Shown: in pieces, positions 40,385-48,930 of the stretch | Numbering within the stretch: position 1 is the stretch's first letter | How the letters are laid out: the number at the start of each line of letters is the position of its first letter | Source of the DNA: Streptomyces althioticus | GTDB taxonomy: Bacteria > Actinomycetota > Actinomycetes > Streptomycetales > Streptomycetaceae | DNA length: 64,000 bases | Assembly (NCBI GenBank): GCA_014649355.1 | Contig: BMSW01000017.1 | Span: forward strand, 1-64,000 | Reading direction: 5' to 3' | The notes under the pieces: model-generated | Told to the model about the DNA's origin: nothing | Seen by the model: the letters and a program-made list of their open reading frames with translations, nothing else | The model's database searches: none | Position numbers and translations under genes: made by a program

Positions 40385-41197
40385 GTGTACCGCTTCCTGC
40401 TGTCCCGGCAATGGGTGACCCTCACACTGGTCGCCCTGCTTCTCGTCCCCACGATGATCGCGCTGGGCATCTGGCAGATGAACCGCTACGAGGAGCGCTC
40501 CGCGCGCAACCAGCTGGTGACCGACGCGCTGGCCGCCGACCCGGTGCCGGTGGAGCGGCTCGCGGCCCCGGGGCACGCGGTGACCCGTGCCGAGCGGTAC
40601 CGCACGGTGACCGCCACGGGCCGCTTCGACACGGACGCCGAGGTGGTGGTGCGCCGCCGCACCAACGCCGACGAGGAGATCGGCTTCCACGTCATGACCC
40701 CGTTCGTCCTCGACGACGGCAAGGTGCTGCTGGTCAACCGTGGCTGGATCCCCGCCGACGGCCCCAGCCAGACCGATTTCCCGAAGATCCCCGCCCCGCC
40801 GCGCGGCGAGACCACGATCACCGGCCGGCTGATGCCGGACGAGACGACCGAGGCCAGCGGCATCAAGGACCTCGAGGGCCTGCCGGACCGGCAGATCATG
40901 CTGATCAACAGCGAGCGGGAGGCGGAGCGGCTGGACGCCGACGTGCTCGGCGGCTACGTGGCGCAGACCGCGCCCGAGCCCGCGAGCGGCCTCCCCCAGC
41001 AGCTCGGCCACCCCGGCAAGGAGAACGCGGCGCTGAACTACGCGTACGCGATCCAGTGGTGGCTGTTCGCCGCCGCCGTGCCGGTCGGCTGGGTCGTGCT
41101 GGCCCGCCGCGAGGCGCGCGAGCGCACGGCGGACACGGGCCAGGACACGGACACCGCGGAGTCCGACGCCGCCCGCGCCGAGTCCGCGGCCGTCTGA
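40385..41197 (+). CDS. SURF1-family cytochrome oxidase biogenesis protein
   Basis: 270 aa. Two membrane helices flank a soluble domain: WVTLTLVALLLVPTMIALGIWQMNRYEER at the N-terminus and AIQWWLFAAAVPVGWVVLARRE near the C-terminus. GxWQxxRxxEK-like first motif, VNRGWIPAD and NYAYAIQWW are the SURF1 signatures. SURF1 assists heme a insertion into cytochrome c oxidase; no oxidase gene is here. A hydrophilic acidic tail ends the protein. The start is a GTG at 40385; TACCTT about 10 nt upstream may be a -10 of a leaderless message. Confidence 0.92.
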   Translation: MYRFLLSRQWVTLTLVALLLVPTMIALGIWQMNRYEERSARNQLVTDALAADPVPVERLAAPGHAVTRAERYRTVTATGRFDTDAEVVVRRRTNADEEIGFHVMTPFVLDDGKVLLVNRGWIPADGPSQTDFPKIPAPPRGETTITGRLMPDETTEASGIKDLEGLPDRQIMLINSEREAERLDADVLGGYVAQTAPEPASGLPQQLGHPGKENAALNYAYAIQWWLFAAAVPVGWVVLARREARERTADTGQDTDTAESDAARAESAAV

Positions 41198-41365
41198 CCT
41201 CGCTCCCCCGTTCTCCCCGTCCGCCGGGTTCTTGTGCGAGAGTGGCGCACCGTCGGGCGGGTCGCCGATGCGTTCCGGACACGGAACCGACCGGTTCCGG
41301 TCATCCGGACGGGCCGCCCGCGCAACTCTTCCCCGAGGGGCACAGCACACCAAGGGCGGTGATCC

Positions 41366-42922
41366 ATGGCCGGCGCAGCCATGACCACGACGTTCCTCGC
41401 CGTGATCGGCGGGGCGTCGCTGCTCGCCGTCACCGCGCGCCGGCTGCACCCCGGCGACCGGCTGCCCTCGCTGGAGGGCTGGGCGCTGGCCGACCGCGGC
41501 CTCGGCGCCGGCTGGACCTGGCTGCTGCTCGGCGGGACGGTCTACACCGCGTACACCTTCACCGCCGTGCCGGGCCTCGCGTACGGCAACGGCGCGTCCG
41601 CCTTCTTCGCGGTGCCGTACACGGTGATCGTCTGCCCGCTGGCGTTCGTGCTGCTCAGCCGGCTCTGGGAGGTGGCCCGGCGGCACGGCTACATCACGGC
41701 CGCCGACTTCGTGCGCGGCCGCTACGGGTCGGCCCCGCTGGCCCTGGTCGTCGCGCTGACAGGCATCCTCGCGACGATGCCGTACCTGGCGCTCCAGCTG
41801 CTGGGCATCCGCGCGGTGCTCACCGCGGGCGGGCTGTACCCGCCGGGCGCGGCCGGGGACCTGGCGATGGTCGCGGTGTTCGCGGGGCTGGCGGTGGCCA
41901 CCTACCGGCACGGGCTGCGCGCCCCCACGGTCATCTCCGCGCTGAAGGCGGTGGCGGTGTTCGTGTCGCTCACCGCGGTCTGCTGGCTGGTCCTCGACCG
42001 CTTGGGCGGGCCCGGCGGGGTCTTCGACGGGGCCGCCCGCGCCCTCGGCGGCACCGACGCCGCCCACTCCCCGCTGGTGCTCACGCCCGGGCAGCAGCCC
42101 GCGTACGCGACCCTCGCGCTCGGCTCCGCGCTGGCGCTGCTGATGTACCCGCACGTGCTCACCGCCGGATTCGCCGCCGACGGGACGCGCACCCTGCGCA
42201 AGGTGTCGGCGGGGCTGCCCGCCTGGACGGCACTGCTCGCGCTCTTCGGCTTCCTCGGCATCGCGGCCCTCGCCGCCGGGGTGCGGGCGCCCGCGGGCGG
42301 TGCGGAGGCGGCCGTGCCGATGCTGGTCGACCGGCTGATGCCGGGCCCGCTCGCCGGCCTGGTGTTCGGTTCGATCGTGGTCGGCGCGCTGGTCCCGGCG
42401 GCGGTGATGTCCATCGCCGCGGCCACCAGCTTCGTCCGCAACGTGTACGTCGAGTACGTCCACCCGACGGCCACGCCGAAACGGCAGGTACGGGTCGCCA
42501 AGGCGGTGTCGCTGACCGCGAAGCTCGGCGCCGTGGCGTTCGTGTTCGGGCTGCGCGACCAGGACGCGATCAACCTCCAACTGCTCGGCGGGGTGTGGAT
42601 CCTCCAGGTCTTCCCGGCGGTCGCCGTCGGGCTGTACACACGGTGGCTGCACCCGCGGGCGCTGCTCGCCGGCTGGTCCGTGGGCATGGCCGCCGGGACC
42701 TACCTGGTGGTGCGGGAGGGCTTCTCCTCGATCGTGCCGCTCGTCGCCGGGTCGCCCGAGATCTACGCCGGGGTCGCCGCCCTGGTGCTGAACCTGGCCG
42801 TCGCGGTGGCCGCCACGCCCGTCCTCGCCCGGCTCGGCGTCCCGCGCGGCCCCGACGCCACCGACCTGCCGTCCCGCCCGTGTGCCGGGCGACGTCCCCC
42901 GACGGGAGCGAACAACGCGTGA
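41366..42922 (+). CDS. Sodium:solute symporter family protein
   Basis: 518 aa with about 12-13 membrane segments. It has the SSS pattern with LEGWALADRGLGAGWTWLLLGGTVYTAYTFTAVPGLAYG near the N-terminus, GYITAADFVRGRYGS, AVLTAGGLYPPG, and SIAAATSFVRNVYVEYVHP near residue 350, similar to other members of this family. The transported solute is unknown. It is not paired with a DUF485 gene. Its stop overlaps the GTG of a sigma factor gene (GTGA), which is unusual and links transporter and transcription control. Confidence 0.9.
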   Translation: MAGAAMTTTFLAVIGGASLLAVTARRLHPGDRLPSLEGWALADRGLGAGWTWLLLGGTVYTAYTFTAVPGLAYGNGASAFFAVPYTVIVCPLAFVLLSRLWEVARRHGYITAADFVRGRYGSAPLALVVALTGILATMPYLALQLLGIRAVLTAGGLYPPGAAGDLAMVAVFAGLAVATYRHGLRAPTVISALKAVAVFVSLTAVCWLVLDRLGGPGGVFDGAARALGGTDAAHSPLVLTPGQQPAYATLALGSALALLMYPHVLTAGFAADGTRTLRKVSAGLPAWTALLALFGFLGIAALAAGVRAPAGGAEAAVPMLVDRLMPGPLAGLVFGSIVVGALVPAAVMSIAAATSFVRNVYVEYVHPTATPKRQVRVAKAVSLTAKLGAVAFVFGLRDQDAINLQLLGGVWILQVFPAVAVGLYTRWLHPRALLAGWSVGMAAGTYLVVREGFSSIVPLVAGSPEIYAGVAALVLNLAVAVAATPVLARLGVPRGPDATDLPSRPCAGRRPPTGANNA

Positions 42923-43533
42923 TACGCAGACACCGTCCCCCGGTCACCCTGCCCCCGGCCCCCGCCGTCCCTCCGCCGCCCGAGCCGCCGGACCCGCCCG
43001 CCCCGCTCGCCGCCCCGGCCGGCGGCCCCGCCGATCTGGAGCGGGAGGCCGGTGTCGCCCGCCTCTTCGAGCTGCACTACTCCTCGATGCTGCGGCTCGC
43101 CGTGCTGCTCGGCGCCGACGATCCGGAGAACGTGGTCGCCGAGGCGTACTACCAGATCTACCGCCGGTGGCGGCGGCTGAAGGACGTCGCCGCGGCCGAG
43201 GCCCATTTGCGCTCCACGGTCTGCAACCTGACGCGGATGCGGATACGCCACCTCCAGGTCGCCCGCCGGCACGAGGAGCAGCCGGCCTCCCCGCCCGAGC
43301 CCACCGTGGCGTCCGCCGAGAACACCGCGCTGCTGCGGGACGACCAGCGCGTGCTGATCGACGCGCTCCAGCAGCTTCCGGCCCGGCAGCGGGAGGCACT
43401 GGTGCTGCGCCACTGGCTCGGGCTGAAGGAGGCCGAGATCGCCGCCGCGATGGGCATCTCCCGCGGCTCCGTCAAGACGCACACCTCGCGCGGCATCGCC
43501 GCGCTGACCCAGGCCATGGAGGCCCGGCGATGA
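42919..43533 (+). CDS. Sigma-70 family (ECF-like) sigma factor
   Basis: 204 aa. A Pro-rich N-terminal 40 residues precede sigma region 2 (about 47-115: ARLFELHYSSMLRLAVLLGADDPENVVAEAYYQIYRRWRRL and HLRSTVCNLTRMRIRHLQVARRHE) and sigma region 4 (about 150-200: LQQLPARQREALVLRHWLGLKEAEIAAAMGISRGSVKTHTSRGIAAL). No C-terminal extension. GTG start overlaps the symporter stop, and the stop overlaps the ATG of the small membrane gene, so all three are coupled. Target promoters are unknown. Confidence 0.92.
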   Translation: MIRRHRPPVTLPPAPAVPPPPEPPDPPAPLAAPAGGPADLEREAGVARLFELHYSSMLRLAVLLGADDPENVVAEAYYQIYRRWRRLKDVAAAEAHLRSTVCNLTRMRIRHLQVARRHEEQPASPPEPTVASAENTALLRDDQRVLIDALQQLPARQREALVLRHWLGLKEAEIAAAMGISRGSVKTHTSRGIAALTQAMEARR

Positions 43534-43895
43534 AGCATCAGGACGCGACCCCGTCGCGGGGGCCCGGCCAGGACCGCACCGGACACGGGCGGTCCGAGCC
43601 GCCCCGGCCGCCGGACGCGGAGCGCACCGAACGGGAGCTGGCCGACGCCCTGCACGCGCTGGCCGGCGGGGTGCTGCCCGACCCGGACGCCTATCGCACC
43701 GCGCGCGGCGAGTGGCTGCGCCGGGAGCGCCGCCGCCGGCTGGTGCTCGCCGTGCTGGTCGCCGTCGTCTTCGCGCTGGCGACGCTGATCGGGCTGTGGG
43801 TGCTCAACCAGGCGCCCTCCGAACCCGGTGTGATCTTCTCCGGCGACGGGGCCGCCGCGGCCGACGGACCGTCACTCCCCCGGCCGCCGGGCTGA
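43530..43895 (+). CDS. Small single-pass membrane protein, candidate anti-sigma partner
   Basis: 121 aa. An N-terminal cytosolic segment (about 1-70) contains ERELADALHALAGGVLPDPDAYRTARGEWLRRERRRR, and one membrane helix follows (LVLAVLVAVVFALATLIGLWVL), with a short Pro/Gly-rich outer tail. Cytosolic helix plus single membrane pass directly after an ECF-type sigma gene is the layout of anti-sigma factors, but there is no zinc-binding HxxxCxxC motif and no recognised domain. The start overlaps the sigma stop (ATGA). Function inferred from position only. Confidence 0.72.
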   Translation: MKHQDATPSRGPGQDRTGHGRSEPPRPPDAERTERELADALHALAGGVLPDPDAYRTARGEWLRRERRRRLVLAVLVAVVFALATLIGLWVLNQAPSEPGVIFSGDGAAAADGPSLPRPPG

Positions 43896-45710
43896 TTGCG
43901 GCGCGCCGCGGCCGGGAACCCGCACCCCGTGCTTCGTATCGAGGACTACGCGCTCATCGGCGACGAGCAGACCGCTGCCCTGGTGGGCACCGACGGCTCG
44001 GTCGACTGGCTCTGCCTGCCCCGCTTCGACTCGGCGGCCTGCTTCGCCCGGCTGCTCGGCGACGAGAACAACGGGCACTGGCGCATCGCGCCGCCGGGCC
44101 AGGAGCGGTGCGCGCGCCGCGCCTACCGCGAGGACTCGCTGGTGCTGGACACCGTGTGGGAGACGCCCGACGGCGCCGTGCAGGTCACCGACCTGATGCC
44201 GCAGCGGCACACGGCGCCCGACCTGGTGCGGATCGTGCAGGGGCTGAGCGGTGAGGTGACCGTGCGCAGCACACTGCGGCTGCGCTTCGACTACGGCTCG
44301 ATCGTGCCGTGGGTGCGCAAGGCCGACGGGCACCGGGTCGCCGTGGCCGGGCCCGACTCGGCGTGGCTGCGCAGCGTGCCGGAGGTGCGCACCTGGGGCG
44401 AGGACTTCGGCACCCACTCGGAGTTCACGGTGAAGGAGGGCGAGCGGGTCGCCTTCGTGCTCACCTGGCACCCCTCGCACGAGCCGCGGCCCCCGCTGGT
44501 CGACCCGTACGCCTCGCTGCGGCACAGCCTGAAGGACTGGCAGGCGTGGGCGTCCCGCTGCCGCTACCGGGGGCCGTACCGGGACGTGGTGATGCGGTCC
44601 CTGATCACGCTGAAGGCGCTCACCTACCGTCCCACCGGCGGGATCGTCGCCGCCCCCACCACCTCCCTGCCGGAGGAGCCGGGCGGCGTGCGCAACTGGG
44701 ACTACCGGTTCTGCTGGCTGCGCGACTCCACGCTCACCCTGAGCGCGCTGCTCGCCGCCGGGTACATGGAGGAGGCCGAGGCCTGGCGCGACTGGCTGCT
44801 CCGCGCGGTCGCCGGCGACCCGGCGGACCTGCAGATCATGTACGGGCTCGCGGGTGAGCGGCGGCTGCCGGAGTTCGAACTGCCGTGGCTGTCCGGCTTC
44901 GGCGGCGCCACCCCGGTGCGGGTCGGCAACGACGCCGTGAACCAGCTCCAGCTCGACGTGTACGGCGAGGTCGTGGACTCCCTCGCACTGGCCCGGCTCG
45001 CGGGGCTGCCCGGGAAGCCGGACGTGTGGGCGCTCCAGTCGGTGCTGCTGGACTTCCTGAAGACGGCCTGGCGGCAGCCGGACGAGGGGCTGTGGGAGGT
45101 GCGCGGCGGCCGGCGTCACTTCGTGCACTCCAAGGTGATGGTGTGGGTCGCCGCGGACCGCATGGTGCGGGGGCTGGAGAGGTTCCCCGACCTCGACGGC
45201 GACCTGGACGCCTGGCGCGCGCTGCGCGACGAGGTGCACCGGGAGGTGTGCGAGAAGGGCTACGACCCGGTGCGCAACACGTTCACGCAGTCCTACGGCT
45301 CGCGTGAGCTGGACGCGGCGCTGCTGCTGATCCCCCGGGTCGGCTTCCTGCCGCCGGACGACCCCCGGGTGCTCGGCACCATCGACGCGATCCGCGCGGA
45401 GCTGGGCCAGGACGGTCTCGTACGCCGCTACACCTCGGACGCCGCCGAGTTGGACGGGCTGCCCGGGCAGGAGGGCGCGTTCCTGGCGTGCGCGTTCTGG
45501 CTCGTGGACGCCCTGCACATGACGGGCCGCACCGAGGAGGCCCGCGCGCTGTTCGAACGGCTCCTCGGCCTGGCGAACGACGTGGGGCTCCTCGCGGAGG
45601 AGTACGACACGGTCGACGGCCGGCTGCTGGGCAACTTCCCGCAGGCGTTCAGCCACATCGGGCTGGTGAACAGCGCCCTCGCCCTGTTCGGTGACGAGGA
45701 GGCAGGATAG
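43896..45710 (+). CDS. Glycoside hydrolase family 15 protein (glucoamylase/trehalase-like)
   Basis: 604 aa. Hydrolyses alpha-glucosidic bonds, either starch-type or trehalose. IEDYALIGDEQTAALVGTDGSVDWLCLPRFDSAACFA is the family N-terminus; VRNWDYRFCWLRDSTLTL and PGQEGAFLACAFWLVDAL carry (alpha/alpha)6-barrel motifs and probable catalytic Glu. There is no signal peptide, so it is cytosolic, and mycobacterial members of this type are trehalases. The TTG at 43896 follows the previous stop directly, but the GTG at 43929 (LRIEDYAL) fits the family start and may be right. Confidence 0.88.
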   Translation: MRRAAAGNPHPVLRIEDYALIGDEQTAALVGTDGSVDWLCLPRFDSAACFARLLGDENNGHWRIAPPGQERCARRAYREDSLVLDTVWETPDGAVQVTDLMPQRHTAPDLVRIVQGLSGEVTVRSTLRLRFDYGSIVPWVRKADGHRVAVAGPDSAWLRSVPEVRTWGEDFGTHSEFTVKEGERVAFVLTWHPSHEPRPPLVDPYASLRHSLKDWQAWASRCRYRGPYRDVVMRSLITLKALTYRPTGGIVAAPTTSLPEEPGGVRNWDYRFCWLRDSTLTLSALLAAGYMEEAEAWRDWLLRAVAGDPADLQIMYGLAGERRLPEFELPWLSGFGGATPVRVGNDAVNQLQLDVYGEVVDSLALARLAGLPGKPDVWALQSVLLDFLKTAWRQPDEGLWEVRGGRRHFVHSKVMVWVAADRMVRGLERFPDLDGDLDAWRALRDEVHREVCEKGYDPVRNTFTQSYGSRELDAALLLIPRVGFLPPDDPRVLGTIDAIRAELGQDGLVRRYTSDAAELDGLPGQEGAFLACAFWLVDALHMTGRTEEARALFERLLGLANDVGLLAEEYDTVDGRLLGNFPQAFSHIGLVNSALALFGDEEAG

Positions 45711-45714
45711 GGCC

Positions 45715-46473
45715 ATGGATCTTGGACTGAAGGACCGGGTGTACGTCGTCACCGGGGCCACCCGCGGGCTGGGCCACGCCTCCGCGCGGGCGCTCGTCGC
45801 CGAGGGCGCGAAGGTGGTCGTCACGGGGCGGAAGGAGGACGCGGTCGCGGAGGCGGTGTCCGCGCTGGGGCCTGACACGGCGGCCGGGGTGGCCGTCGAC
45901 AACGCCGACCCGGCGGGCGCCGAGCGGCTGATCGCCACCGCGCGCGAGCGGTTCGGCCGCTTCGACGGCGTCCTCGTCAGCGTGGGCGGACCCCCGCCGG
46001 GGTTCGTCGCCGACACCACCGACGAGCAGTGGCAGGCGGCGTTCGAGTCGGTGTTCCTCGGTGCGGTGCGGCTGGCCCGCGCGGCCGCCGCGGAACTGGG
46101 CGAGGGAGGTGTCGTCGGCTTCGTGCTGTCCGGCTCGGTGCACGAGCCGATCCCGGGCCTGACCATCTCCAACGGCCTGCGTCCGGGCCTGGCGGGCTTC
46201 GCCAAGTCCCTCGCCGACGAACTGGGTCCGCGCGGCATCCGCGTCGTGGGCCTGCTGCCCGGGCGCGTCGACACCGACCGCGTCCGCGAACTGGACTCCC
46301 TCTCCGCCGACCCGGAGGCCACCCGTCAGGCGGCCGAGTCCCGCATCCCCCTGCGCCGCTACGGCACCCCGGAGGAGTTCGGCCGCACAGCGGCGTTCCT
46401 CCTCTCCCCGGCGGCGTCGTACGTCACGGGTGTGATGCTGCCGGTGGACGGCGGTTCGCGGCACGGGTTCTGA
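45715..46473 (+). CDS. SDR family oxidoreductase
   Basis: 252 aa. TGATRGLG (residues 12-19) binds NAD(P); LVSVGGPPPGFV replaces the usual NAG; active site residues come later as FVLSGSVHEPIPGLTISNGLRPGLAGFAKSLADE, in which the normal YxxxK is not present in its classical form. This type occurs near sugar-metabolism genes but its substrate is unknown. The C-terminus VTGVMLPVDGGSRHGF is typical of SDRs. It starts 5 nt after the GH15 stop, so it is likely co-transcribed with it. Confidence 0.82.
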   Translation: MDLGLKDRVYVVTGATRGLGHASARALVAEGAKVVVTGRKEDAVAEAVSALGPDTAAGVAVDNADPAGAERLIATARERFGRFDGVLVSVGGPPPGFVADTTDEQWQAAFESVFLGAVRLARAAAAELGEGGVVGFVLSGSVHEPIPGLTISNGLRPGLAGFAKSLADELGPRGIRVVGLLPGRVDTDRVRELDSLSADPEATRQAAESRIPLRRYGTPEEFGRTAAFLLSPAASYVTGVMLPVDGGSRHGF

Positions 46474-46511
46474 ATCCCGGGCTCGCGGCAGGGCGGGGTG
46501 CGCGCCCCGAC

Positions 46512-46551
46512 GGTGACCTGCGGCCGTGTCAGGTGACCTCCGGCCGTGTCA
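46512..46551. repeat. 20-bp tandem repeat at the AmaP stop codon
   Basis: GGTGACCT(G/C)CGGCCGTGTCA occurs at 46512-46531 and 46532-46551, then GGTGAC begins again at 46552. The second copy contains the minus-strand stop codon at 46549-46551. It lies between convergent genes. Confidence 0.85.
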
Positions 46552-47127
46552 GGTGACGCGTTCCGGGCGGTGTTTCACCGCCCGGAGGCGGACCTCCGAC
46601 GGGAGGGCCGGGAGGGTCGTGGCGGTGCGGGCGTGGGTCAGGGGGCCCGCGGTGAAGGTGTCCAGCGCCGTGCCCGGGTCCACGTGGGGTTCGAGGAGGA
46701 GCAGCACGCGGGTGCGTGGGGTGCCCCGGCGGCCGGTGAGCAGGACGCGGGCCTCGGCGACGCCGTCCTGACGGTTCGCGTCCTCGGCCAGCGCGCGCTC
46801 CAGGGCGCGGCCCCGCAGCGCCGCGACCTCGCCGTCACCGGTGTCGACCACGACCTCCGACACGCGTCGGCGCCGGAGGACGGAGACCAGCCACCACAGG
46901 CAGAGCAGGACCACCACAGCGAGCGCGGCGATCACCACCGGCCACCACCAGCCCTGGTCCCGCCACCGGGTCCGCTCGGAGTCGTCGAGCAGCACGTCGT
47001 GGCGTCCGTCGTGCAGCCACCAGGAGGGTGCGGGCGCGCCCAGGCCGATCGCCAGCACCGAGCCGCCCAGCACGAAGAGCACCAGCCCGGCGAGGGCGAG
47101 CAGCACACGGTTGACGGTCGTGCTCAC
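46549..47127 (-). CDS. AmaP-like membrane anchor of the Asp23 cluster
   Basis: 192 aa. Two membrane segments, VLLALAGLVLFVLGGSVLAIGLG and WWWPVVIAALAVVVLLCLWWLVSVL, flank a short outer loop (APAPSWWLHDGRHDVLLDDSERTRWRDQG). A cytosolic domain follows (SEVVVDTGDGEVAALRGRALERALAED...). This layout matches AmaP (alkaline shock response membrane anchor), which tethers Asp23 in Staphylococcus. The GTG at 47127 comes 2 nt after the DUF6286 stop, so it belongs to the same operon. Confidence 0.8.
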   Translation of the reverse strand: MSTTVNRVLLALAGLVLFVLGGSVLAIGLGAPAPSWWLHDGRHDVLLDDSERTRWRDQGWWWPVVIAALAVVVLLCLWWLVSVLRRRRVSEVVVDTGDGEVAALRGRALERALAEDANRQDGVAEARVLLTGRRGTPRTRVLLLLEPHVDPGTALDTFTAGPLTHARTATTLPALPSEVRLRAVKHRPERVT

Positions 47128-47129
47128 GG

Positions 47130-47756
47130 TCACCGCCCCTTCCGGCCGGGCCGCCGTACGCGCAGCGTCAGCGGGGAAGGACGGGCCAGGCCCAACCCGC
47201 GGATCGCCCCTTCCAGCACGGCGGTCAGGTCCTCGCGTACGTCGTCCAGGTCGCGGAAGTGCGACACCGCCCGCACGTCCGTCCTCCTCCGCTTCACGGC
47301 CACCCGCACCGCCTGCACGCCGGCCACCTCGAGCGCCCGGTCGCGCAGCACCGTCGCGGCTGCGTCCCGGTCGAGCCCGGCGCGGACGTCGGGGTGGACG
47401 CGGCGCATCGTCAGCACCGACCGCAGGCCCGGGGTGAGCGCCAGCACCAGAAGCCACAGGCCCAGCGCGGCGGCGACGGCCGCCCCGGTCAGCACCCACA
47501 CGTCGTCGAGTTGCCGCTCGGCCAGCTGACGGGCGAGATCGTGCCGCCAGCTCATCCCCGGCCGGTGGGCGCGTACCGCCGCGATGTCGTAGAGGAACGC
47601 GCCCGCGATCACCAGCGCCACCAGTGCGAGCAGACCCGCCGGGACGCGGCGGGGCGACCAGAAGCGCCGGCGGCCGCCGCTCGCGCCGCCCATGGTGGCA
47701 CCGCTCTCCGCGGACGGCGTCGACGGACCGGCCGTCGTGTCCGGCGTCCCGTTCAT
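47130..47756 (-). CDS. DUF6286-type membrane protein of the Asp23 cluster
   Basis: 208 aa. Two hydrophobic segments: VPAGLLALVALVIAGAFLYDIAAV and DDVWVLTGAAVAAALGLWLLVLALTPGL. Between them is a short polar loop (RAHRPGMSWRHDLARQLAERQL). The C-terminal half is cytosolic and basic (ALEVAGVQAVRVAVKRRRTDVRAVSHFRDLDDVREDL), with a fold related to AmaP's cytosolic part. I assign it to DUF6286 by memory of this layout; function unknown. It overlaps the upstream Asp23 stop (ATGA at 47753-47756). Confidence 0.78.
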   Translation of the reverse strand: MNGTPDTTAGPSTPSAESGATMGGASGGRRRFWSPRRVPAGLLALVALVIAGAFLYDIAAVRAHRPGMSWRHDLARQLAERQLDDVWVLTGAAVAAALGLWLLVLALTPGLRSVLTMRRVHPDVRAGLDRDAAATVLRDRALEVAGVQAVRVAVKRRRTDVRAVSHFRDLDDVREDLTAVLEGAIRGLGLARPSPLTLRVRRPGRKGR

Positions 47757-48136
47757 GGCAGCCTCCCGCCCACCGTGTCGGGGCGGGCGGCCAGATGCAG
47801 CCGCTCCACCTCCACGACGACCTCCGGTACGGACATCCCCGCGAGGTCACGCACCCGGTCGACGATCCGTCGCCGCACCCGCGCGCAGCGGCCGCCGATG
47901 TCGCCGGGGTAGTCGAGTTCGACGTGCACGCGCACGCGTGCGCTGCCGTGCCGGACGACGACGCTCGCGTGCGGCGGCTCGGCGTCCCGCGGCAGCACGC
48001 CGAGAGCCTCACGCGCCGCCTGGGACGCGATCTTCGCGACGACCCGGTCGGCGATCGTGGTCTCCCCGCGTTCCCCCGCAGGGACGGTCCGCGGGTCTCC
48101 GCCGAGCTCCACGGCCCCCGCGCCCACCCCCGTCAC
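47753..48136 (-). CDS. Asp23/Gls24 family envelope stress protein
   Basis: 127 aa, cytosolic. Asp23 domain: ETTIADRVVAKIASQAAREALGVL, then VRVHVELDYPGDIGGRCARVRRRIVDRVRDLAGMSVPEVVVEVERLHL. Asp23 proteins coat the inner face of the membrane through AmaP and respond to envelope stress in Firmicutes. It overlaps by 4 nt on both sides with neighbours, so the cluster is translated as one block. It differs clearly from the second Asp23 protein encoded upstream. Confidence 0.88.
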   Translation of the reverse strand: MTGVGAGAVELGGDPRTVPAGERGETTIADRVVAKIASQAAREALGVLPRDAEPPHASVVVRHGSARVRVHVELDYPGDIGGRCARVRRRIVDRVRDLAGMSVPEVVVEVERLHLAARPDTVGGRLP

Positions 48137-48318
48137 CGCCGCCGTTCGTCACGGGGACGGAAGAAGTCGCCGAGGTCCAGGTCGCCCTCGAGCAACCGGC
48201 CGACCACGAAACCCACCGCGCCCAGGGCGGCCACCAGCAGGAACGCCCCGAATCCGCCGAAGTATCCGGCGAAGCCCAGCGCCATGCCGGCGATCATGCC
48301 GACTACGGCCATCCTCAT
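48133..48318 (-). CDS. Small DUF2273-like membrane protein of the Asp23 cluster
   Basis: 61 aa with two hydrophobic segments (MAVVGMIAGMALGFAGYFGGFGAFLLVAALGAVGFVVG) and a charged tail, RLLEGDLDLGDFFRPRDERRR. This resembles the small membrane proteins (DUF2273 type) found in Asp23/Gls24 operons of Gram-positive bacteria. It overlaps the next Asp23 gene (ATGA). Function unknown. Confidence 0.82.
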   Translation of the reverse strand: MRMAVVGMIAGMALGFAGYFGGFGAFLLVAALGAVGFVVGRLLEGDLDLGDFFRPRDERRR

Positions 48319-48343
48319 GCCTCGCTCCTCCGCTCAGCGTGTC

Positions 48344-48850
48344 TCACTGCAGCCGGGTCTCGGGCTCGTCCTCCTCCTCGTCGGGCAGCTTCACGTCGCT
48401 CACCGCGATGTTGACCTCGACGACCTCGAGGCCGGTCATCCGCTCGACGGCCGCGATGACGTTCTCCCGAACGTCCTTGGCGACGTCGGCGATGGACACG
48501 CCGTAGTCGACGACGATCTCCAGGTCCAGCGCGGTCTGCACCTCGCCGACCTCGGCCTTCACCCCGCGCGTCGCCGACTTCGAACTCGACCCGCCGGGGA
48601 CCCGTTCGCGCATGGCGCCGAAGGTGCGGGAGATGCCGCTGCCCATGGCGTGCACGCCCACCACGTCCCGCGCGGCCAGACCGGCGATCTTCTCGACGAC
48701 GCCGTCGGCGATGGTCGTACGGCCACGGCCCGCCGGGTCGCCGCCGCCGCGCCGCGTGCTCTGCCCTCGGCGCGCACCGGAGTCGCCGAGCGTCTTGTCG
48801 GTTTCAGGAGCCCGTACCGAGCCGCCTTCGGTCATATCGGTCATCGCCAT
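48344..48850 (-). CDS. Asp23/Gls24 family envelope stress protein, first gene of the cluster
   Basis: 168 aa. After a charged, disordered first 50 residues, the Asp23 domain runs TTIADGVVEKIAGLAARDVVGVHAMG and then LEIVVDYGVSIADVAKDVRENVIAAVERMTGLEVVEVNIAVSDVKL, ending in an acidic tail (PDEEEDEPETRLQ). It is the best match to canonical Gls24/Asp23. GAAGGG lies 4 nt before the ATG at 48850; two more in-frame ATGs follow (48844, 48835). Promoter must lie in the short divergent gap to the gene at 48931. Confidence 0.9.
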   Translation of the reverse strand: MAMTDMTEGGSVRAPETDKTLGDSGARRGQSTRRGGGDPAGRGRTTIADGVVEKIAGLAARDVVGVHAMGSGISRTFGAMRERVPGGSSSKSATRGVKAEVGEVQTALDLEIVVDYGVSIADVAKDVRENVIAAVERMTGLEVVEVNIAVSDVKLPDEEEDEPETRLQ

Positions 48851-48930
48851 ACATCCCTTCGGTCGTCCTCCTTGAACCACCGTATGCGCGGTTGCCCTGA
48901 TTCGCTCCGGAGATACGGCAGGCTGGAGGA

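Noticed and set aside
40411..43533. 1,040-codon frame spanning SURF1, symporter and sigma regions
   Set aside because: Its interior is Arg/Pro-rich shadow; only its 3' end, from 42919, is the genuine sigma factor gene.
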